A stretch of 64,000 bases of DNA from an uncultured Paracoccaceae bacterium (lineage in GTDB: Bacteria > Pseudomonadota > Alphaproteobacteria > Rhodobacterales > Rhodobacteraceae). Of this stretch, positions 59,113 through 64,000 are shown one piece after another. How positions within the stretch are numbered: position 1 is the first letter of the stretch; each line of letters begins with the position of its first letter. The notes beneath the pieces were generated by a model that worked only from the letters and a program-made list of their open reading frames with translations, did not search any database and was not told the origin of the DNA. The stretch spans positions 1 through 64,000 of the forward strand of contig CAJWNQ010000003.1 of assembly GCA_913043905.1 (NCBI GenBank), given 5' to 3'. The position numbers and the translations under genes are program-made.

Positions 59113-59372
59113 TATAGTTTATTTTTATGTGTTCGCCGTAAATACCATCGATATAAATGCATTTGGAACGCCCAAAATTATTGATAATCGACTAAAGTTG
59201 AGTGGTGTTTAGTTCCAACTTTCAGACGTATAAGATTCAGCAATAGATGGTTTGAAAAATATTAGCTTATTAAAAGATTTAAGTGAGTGTAATTTCATTA
59301 GTCAATATTAAGCAAATCACTTCATAAACTTAACATAAGTTAAGAAAAAAATCTTTAATTAATTTAAGATTA

Positions 59373-59406
59373 AACAAGGAGCTGACATATTATTCAACTC
59401 CTTGTT
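59373..59406 (-). terminator. Terminator hairpin downstream of htpG
   Basis: AACAAGGAG...CTCCTTGTT inverted repeat just after the htpG stop (minus strand), T-rich sequence downstream. Confidence 0.6.
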
Positions 59407-59411
59407 TGGAT

Positions 59412-61268
59412 TTAGAGTTTTAGAACTAATTGGATAATATCTTGGGAAAACTGGCGTGTGTCTGTGGGCATTTCGCCATCTTGAATTCTTGCCTGTTCAA
59501 ACAACACTCTGCAAGTAGATTTTTGTAATTCAGTACTAAGTGAAGGTAACTTTTTAATAAGTTCATGATTTATGTTTACTTCAAGTACTTTTTTACTTCC
59601 TTCAAACTCTTGACCTTGTGCTTTTAGAATTCTTTCTAGATTGAAATCTAATCCACCTTCGCCTGCAATTAAGCGAACAGGACTATCAACAAGGCTTGAT
59701 GAAGGCTTAGCATCCTCTATCAAATCACCCAAACATTCTTTAATGAGTGATGTATATATCCCTTGATCTTCTAGTGTGTCAGTCTTGTTATCGGGAAGGT
59801 TATCACCGATTGAGGAAATATCGTATTTGTCTCTTGATATAGAAATAAAGTTTTTCTCTTGAAAAGTTCGCATTTGTGATATCCAAAATGCATCAATTGG
59901 GTCAGTCATTAATAAAACATCAATGCCTTTGGCCTTGAAGCCTTCAAGATGGGGACTATTTTTTGCTTGTGAAAGTGTGTCAGCTGTTAAATAGAAAATC
60001 TGTTCCTGACCATTTGCAAAAGTGTCTAAGTAAGATTTTAAAGTTATGAGTTTATCTTCTTTAAATGAGTGAACTTTGATAATTTCAGCTATTTTTTCGC
60101 GGTTTTCGAAATCTTCATAAAGGCCCTCTTTTATAACTTTTCCAAAATTAGACCAAAATGCATCATAAGAAACTTCATCTTTATTTAATTTTTTCTTTAA
60201 TCCTGAAATAATTCGTTTTGTAAGGGCTTTTGAAATCTTTTTTAGAACTGGATTGTTTTGAACCATTTCACGGCTTACGTTTAGATCTAGACTTGATGTG
60301 TCGAGAATACCTTTTACAAAACGTAACCATGAAGGAACTATATCCTGAAGCTCATTACTAATAAATACACGGTTTATGTATAGATTTATGTTTGTTTTCC
60401 TTTCTGGCTCAAATAGGTCAAAAGGCGCTTGTGTTGGAATGAATAATAAGTTTGTAAATTCAAGTGTTCCCTCTGATTTATTATGTAGAGTTAAAAAAGG
60501 GTCATCGAATGATCCAAAGTTTGAGTTATAAAATTCTTTATACTCTTCTTTGCTTATCTCTTGTGGAGCTTTTGTCCATAAAGCTTGTGCTGTATTGACT
60601 TGTTGGCTCTCACCACCCGTATCTTTTATTTTAACAGGAACCTGAATGTGATCAGAGTATTTTTTAATAAGTGTTTGAATTTTTGTACTATTGCTGTACT
60701 CTTTTGCGTCTTTTTTTAGATAAAGCTTAATTGAAGTACCTGTTGCAGCTTCAACTTCAGATTTTGATATTGAATATCCACTTTGGCCATCACTTGCCCA
60801 AATACTTGTTAAATCTGATCCTGCCTTGCGAGTTGTTACTTCCACAAGGTTAGCAACCATAAATGCTGAATAAAATCCAACACCAAATTGACCAATTAAA
60901 GTTTGCTCTAAATCTTTTAGATTTTCTTCGGTATTACTTTCCTTAAGAAAATTTGCAGTTCCTGATTGTGCAATTGTACCTAATGTTTCTGAAAGTTCAC
61001 TTTCAGAAAGACCAATGCCTGTATCAATAATCTCAATTGTTTTCTTTTTGGTGTTTACTATAATTTCAATTTGGTCATCTTCTGGATTTAGAATGCTTGG
61101 CGCAGTCTGTCCAAGAAAACGTCTTTTTTGTATAGCGTCTGAAGCATTTGATAGAAGCTCTCTCAAGAAAATATCTCTATCTGAATATAAAGAGTTAATC
61201 ACTATATTAAGAATCTTACCTGTATCCGCTTCAAAGGATTGCGTGAATTTTTCCATCAATTTCTCCAA
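59412..61268 (-). CDS. htpG: Chaperone HtpG (Hsp90)
   Basis: LYSDRDIFLRELLSNASDAIQKRRF, DTGIGLSESEL, GQFGVGFYSAFMVA, NRVFISNELQDIVPSWLRFVKGILDTSSLDLNVSRE. Confidence 0.97.
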   Translation of the reverse strand: MEKLMEKFTQSFEADTGKILNIVINSLYSDRDIFLRELLSNASDAIQKRRFLGQTAPSILNPEDDQIEIIVNTKKKTIEIIDTGIGLSESELSETLGTIAQSGTANFLKESNTEENLKDLEQTLIGQFGVGFYSAFMVANLVEVTTRKAGSDLTSIWASDGQSGYSISKSEVEAATGTSIKLYLKKDAKEYSNSTKIQTLIKKYSDHIQVPVKIKDTGGESQQVNTAQALWTKAPQEISKEEYKEFYNSNFGSFDDPFLTLHNKSEGTLEFTNLLFIPTQAPFDLFEPERKTNINLYINRVFISNELQDIVPSWLRFVKGILDTSSLDLNVSREMVQNNPVLKKISKALTKRIISGLKKKLNKDEVSYDAFWSNFGKVIKEGLYEDFENREKIAEIIKVHSFKEDKLITLKSYLDTFANGQEQIFYLTADTLSQAKNSPHLEGFKAKGIDVLLMTDPIDAFWISQMRTFQEKNFISISRDKYDISSIGDNLPDNKTDTLEDQGIYTSLIKECLGDLIEDAKPSSSLVDSPVRLIAGEGGLDFNLERILKAQGQEFEGSKKVLEVNINHELIKKLPSLSTELQKSTCRVLFEQARIQDGEMPTDTRQFSQDIIQLVLKL

Positions 61269-61721
61269 GATTTTTGTATGATCTAAGCAAGTTTATATAA
61301 GAGTTCAAGGTACAACTATATTATGGTATTTATTGTTTTTGGTCATCACCTGAACATTCCATCAAATCTATAATACTTGGGATTAAAACCAGTTTGCCTG
61401 TAAAACAAAAACAATTATTAACAAAATAAGCATCTATTTAGTTCGCTAATTTTACACAAAAAATTATATTTTTTTATACAAATTTATAGAGTTAAATAAA
61501 AATGTATATTTTATACTGTTAGTCATTCATACAATATTATCATTAACAATATACAAAATAAGTATATGATCATATAAATTTTAACATATTAGAATTGATA
61601 AATTAATTTTCTAACTTAGACATGATAATCAGCTTTTTAATTTTTATTATAGTGTACATAATATTCGTTCCACACCCTAAAATGGACTTCTTTGGGTGGG
61701 GAAAAGATTTTTTAAAGGTAT

Positions 61722-62723
61722 TTGGTAGTTATGAAGCATGTCGGCCTAGCCAGTAATGGTTCTAAAATAATGCAAATAAATCTTGAGCGTGCTGGGTTAT
61801 CAGTAAAACTGTTAAGTTTAGGCGCTTGTTTACAAGATTTACGCATAAATTCATACAAGCATTCACTTGTATTAGGATATCCAGATATTAACTCTTATTT
61901 TTCAAATATAAATTATTTTGGGGCTACTATTGGCCCATTTGCTAATAGGTTAGCAAATGGTAGAACAATAGCCTTAGGAAAAACTATTGAATTAGATCGT
62001 AACACCTTAAACGGCGATCACTTACATGGTGGACTAGATGGGGTTCATTCGCAGAACTGGGATGTAGTTGAGAATTCTGATTACCATGTAATTTTTAAAT
62101 TAAATTTACAAAATAGTTATATGGGATCAACGCAAAATATGACTGTTTTAACTACTTATAGATTATTGGATAATCAAACTCTTGAAGTAGATATTGTTGC
62201 TCAAAGTGATATTGCAACTTTATGCAGCTTTTGCCATCATAGTTATTTTAATCTTACCGGCCAATCTGATATTTTTGGACATCAATTGCAGGTGTTTGGT
62301 GATGCGTATTTGCCCGTGAACAAAAACAAAATTCCAACAGGCGAGATCGCGAGTGTAATTGACACTGATTTTGATTTTCGTCAAAAAAAAGTTTTGTCAT
62401 CATATAATCCAATAGATCATAATTTTTGTATTTCAAATAAAAAAGAAAATATGCAAAAAGTGGCAATTTTATCAAGTTTAGATAAAAATTTAGAAATGCA
62501 TGTTTCTAGTACTGAGCCTGGGCTGCAAATATATACTGGCCAAAATATCGATGCTGATGGTCCCGCTGGAAATTTAGGTTCATCGTATGCACCTTTTAGT
62601 GGAGTGGCGTTAGAACCACAATTATGGCCAGATGCGCCCAACCATGATGCATTCCCCTCGGCCCTACTGATGCCAAATGACGTTTACCGCAATATCTCAC
62701 AATTTAGATTTAAACAAAGATAA
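61722..62723 (+). CDS. galM: Aldose 1-epimerase (galactose mutarotase)
   Basis: GPFANRLANGRTIALG, LHGGLDGVHSQNWDV, HSYFNLTGQSDIFGHQLQV, ALEPQLWPDAPNHDAFPSALL. Confidence 0.93.
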   Translation: MVVMKHVGLASNGSKIMQINLERAGLSVKLLSLGACLQDLRINSYKHSLVLGYPDINSYFSNINYFGATIGPFANRLANGRTIALGKTIELDRNTLNGDHLHGGLDGVHSQNWDVVENSDYHVIFKLNLQNSYMGSTQNMTVLTTYRLLDNQTLEVDIVAQSDIATLCSFCHHSYFNLTGQSDIFGHQLQVFGDAYLPVNKNKIPTGEIASVIDTDFDFRQKKVLSSYNPIDHNFCISNKKENMQKVAILSSLDKNLEMHVSSTEPGLQIYTGQNIDADGPAGNLGSSYAPFSGVALEPQLWPDAPNHDAFPSALLMPNDVYRNISQFRFKQR

Positions 62724-62727
62724 TATT

Positions 62728-63486
62728 TTAAATATTAATGATTTCAGTTTTCCAAGTATTACATTTATCTAAAAGTTTATTGGGTAATTTTATATCTGTA
62801 AAAAGATAGTTTACATCGGCAAGAGAGCAAATTGTTAATGGCGCTTTGCGCTTAAACTTATAGAAATCAGCTACTATTATAACTTGTCGAGATCTTTGAA
62901 TTGCGGTGCTGGTTACTATGATTTCCTGTCCATCAAAATCAAGAATATCGCCGTCTGTATCGATTGCTGAGCATCCTAATATTGAGAAATCAAATTTAAA
63001 TTGTTTTACCATGTCGACTGTTAGGCTGCCTAAAATTCCCCCATCAGTACGGCGAAGTACACCTCCTGCTAAAATAATTTCACAACTATGATTGTTTGAT
63101 AAGATATTAGCAATATTGAGGTTATTTGTTACTATTAGAAGATTGTCGTGATCCAATAGCTCTCTGGCAACTGCCTCAGTAGTTGTTCCAATGTTCATAA
63201 AGACTGATGCACCGTTAGGTATTTTTTGAGCACATTTTATTGCGATTGCTTTTTTACCACTTTTATTAAGCTGGCGGCGTTTTTCATATAAAATATTTAT
63301 AACACCTGAAGGAATAACGGCTCCACCATGTACCCGCTCCAATCGGCCCATCTCGGCTAGCTCTGAAAGATCTCGTCTAATTGTTTGAACTGTAACATTA
63401 TATAGATCAGCTAGTGCATCTACTGTTACTTTACCCTCTTTACGAGCAATTTTTAGTATATCTTTATGTCTAAAATTTGAAGCCAT
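62728..63486 (-). CDS. DeoR-family regulator (GlpR-like)
   Basis: HTH VDALADLYNVTVQTIRRDLSELAEMGRLERVHGGAV, DeoR effector domain; divergent from glpD. Confidence 0.92.
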   Translation of the reverse strand: MASNFRHKDILKIARKEGKVTVDALADLYNVTVQTIRRDLSELAEMGRLERVHGGAVIPSGVINILYEKRRQLNKSGKKAIAIKCAQKIPNGASVFMNIGTTTEAVARELLDHDNLLIVTNNLNIANILSNNHSCEIILAGGVLRRTDGGILGSLTVDMVKQFKFDFSILGCSAIDTDGDILDFDGQEIIVTSTAIQRSRQVIIVADFYKFKRKAPLTICSLADVNYLFTDIKLPNKLLDKCNTWKTEIINI

Positions 63487-63653
63487 ATTTTAATTCCTGA
63501 TGAGCAAATTTTAAATGGTGTAAATGAATTTAACAATTATTTTATTAGTTGTAGCTTCAAATATTTGATATTTTAAACATAAAAAAATAAATGTTAAGTC
63601 TATATTAAATAAAAAAACAATCTATCTAGTAAATTTATTCAAAGCGAAAATAA

Positions 63654-63676
63654 TCGAACATTCGTTATTGATATCT
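63654..63676. promoter_or_regulatory. Candidate GlpR/DeoR operator TCGAACATTCGTTATTGATATCT
   Basis: Contains the CGAACATTCG inverted repeat between the divergent DeoR and glpD genes; near-identical to 2124..2146. Confidence 0.5.
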
Positions 63677-63735
63677 ATTATTGTTCTATGTTATTTACAA
63701 TAATCATTTTATAAATTTTGGTAGGATATGAATTT

Positions 63736-64000
63736 ATGACAAAATCCGATGACACTAATACTATAGACCTATTCGTTATTGGTGGTGGCATAAATGGATG
63801 TGGAATTGCTCGTGATGCTGCTGGTCGTGGATTAAGTGTAGAACTTGCCGAGATGAACGACTTGGCGTCAGCCACGTCTTCAGCATCCACTAAGCTTTTC
63901 CATGGTGGATTACGTTACCTTGAATATTGGGAAATTCGCCTAGTACGTGAAGCACTTATTGAACGTGAAACACTTTTAAAAGCAATGCCTCATATATCAT
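63736..64000 (+). CDS. glpD: Glycerol-3-phosphate dehydrogenase, 5' portion (truncated by the window edge)
   Basis: MTKSDDTNTIDLFVIGGGINGCGIARDAAGRGLSVELAEMNDLASATSSASTKLFHGGLRYLEYWEIRLVREALIERE. Confidence 0.93.
   Translation, partial: MTKSDDTNTIDLFVIGGGINGCGIARDAAGRGLSVELAEMNDLASATSSASTKLFHGGLRYLEYWEIRLVREALIERETLLKAMPHIS

Noticed and set aside
1-64000. tRNA genes, CRISPR arrays, transposases, prophage genes
   Set aside because: Scanned by eye for T-loop GGTTCGAATCC patterns, spaced direct repeats and transposase/integrase ORFs; none supported.

Overview
AT-rich bacterial chromosomal window, probably from a marine alphaproteobacterium (inferred from gene content: RapZ, TRAP and ABC transporters, a SelD fusion, reductive pyrimidine catabolism). 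It is densely coding. I found no tRNA, rRNA, CRISPR array or mobile element. Main blocks: (i) rapZ and a HAD hydrolase; (ii) an iron/PotD-type ABC importer with a fused permease; (iii) TauE, HAD and alpha/beta hydrolase genes; (iv) a ~14 kb translationally coupled catabolic cluster (10.1-24.1 kb) with a MalK-type ABC importer, four SnoaL/NTF2-like proteins, a HisD-family dehydrogenase, SDR, LacI regulator, double cupin, MetE/UROD-fold protein and RraA-like protein; (v) a SelD fusion convergent with selU; (vi) a TRAP transporter whose DctM has a long coiled-coil tail, preceded by an operon of overlapping micro-ORFs with a structured leader; (vii) a ChvI/ChvG-like two-component system; (viii) a reductive pyrimidine catabolism island (preTA, two RutR-like TetR genes, ureidopropionase/carbamoylase, dihydropyrimidinase, SsuABC/THI5-type importer) with visible RutR-like operators; (ix) an FKBP-rhodanese fusion, GST, ArsC-like protein, xylulokinase, Dpp-type ABC importer, Lrp, MBL hydrolase, htpG, galM, DeoR regulator and the 5' part of glpD. 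The strongest candidate for an undescribed system is block (iv). The micro-ORF operon in block (vi) and a TetR gene lacking a canonical start codon are secondary leads. All family calls come from reading the translations; no database search was run.
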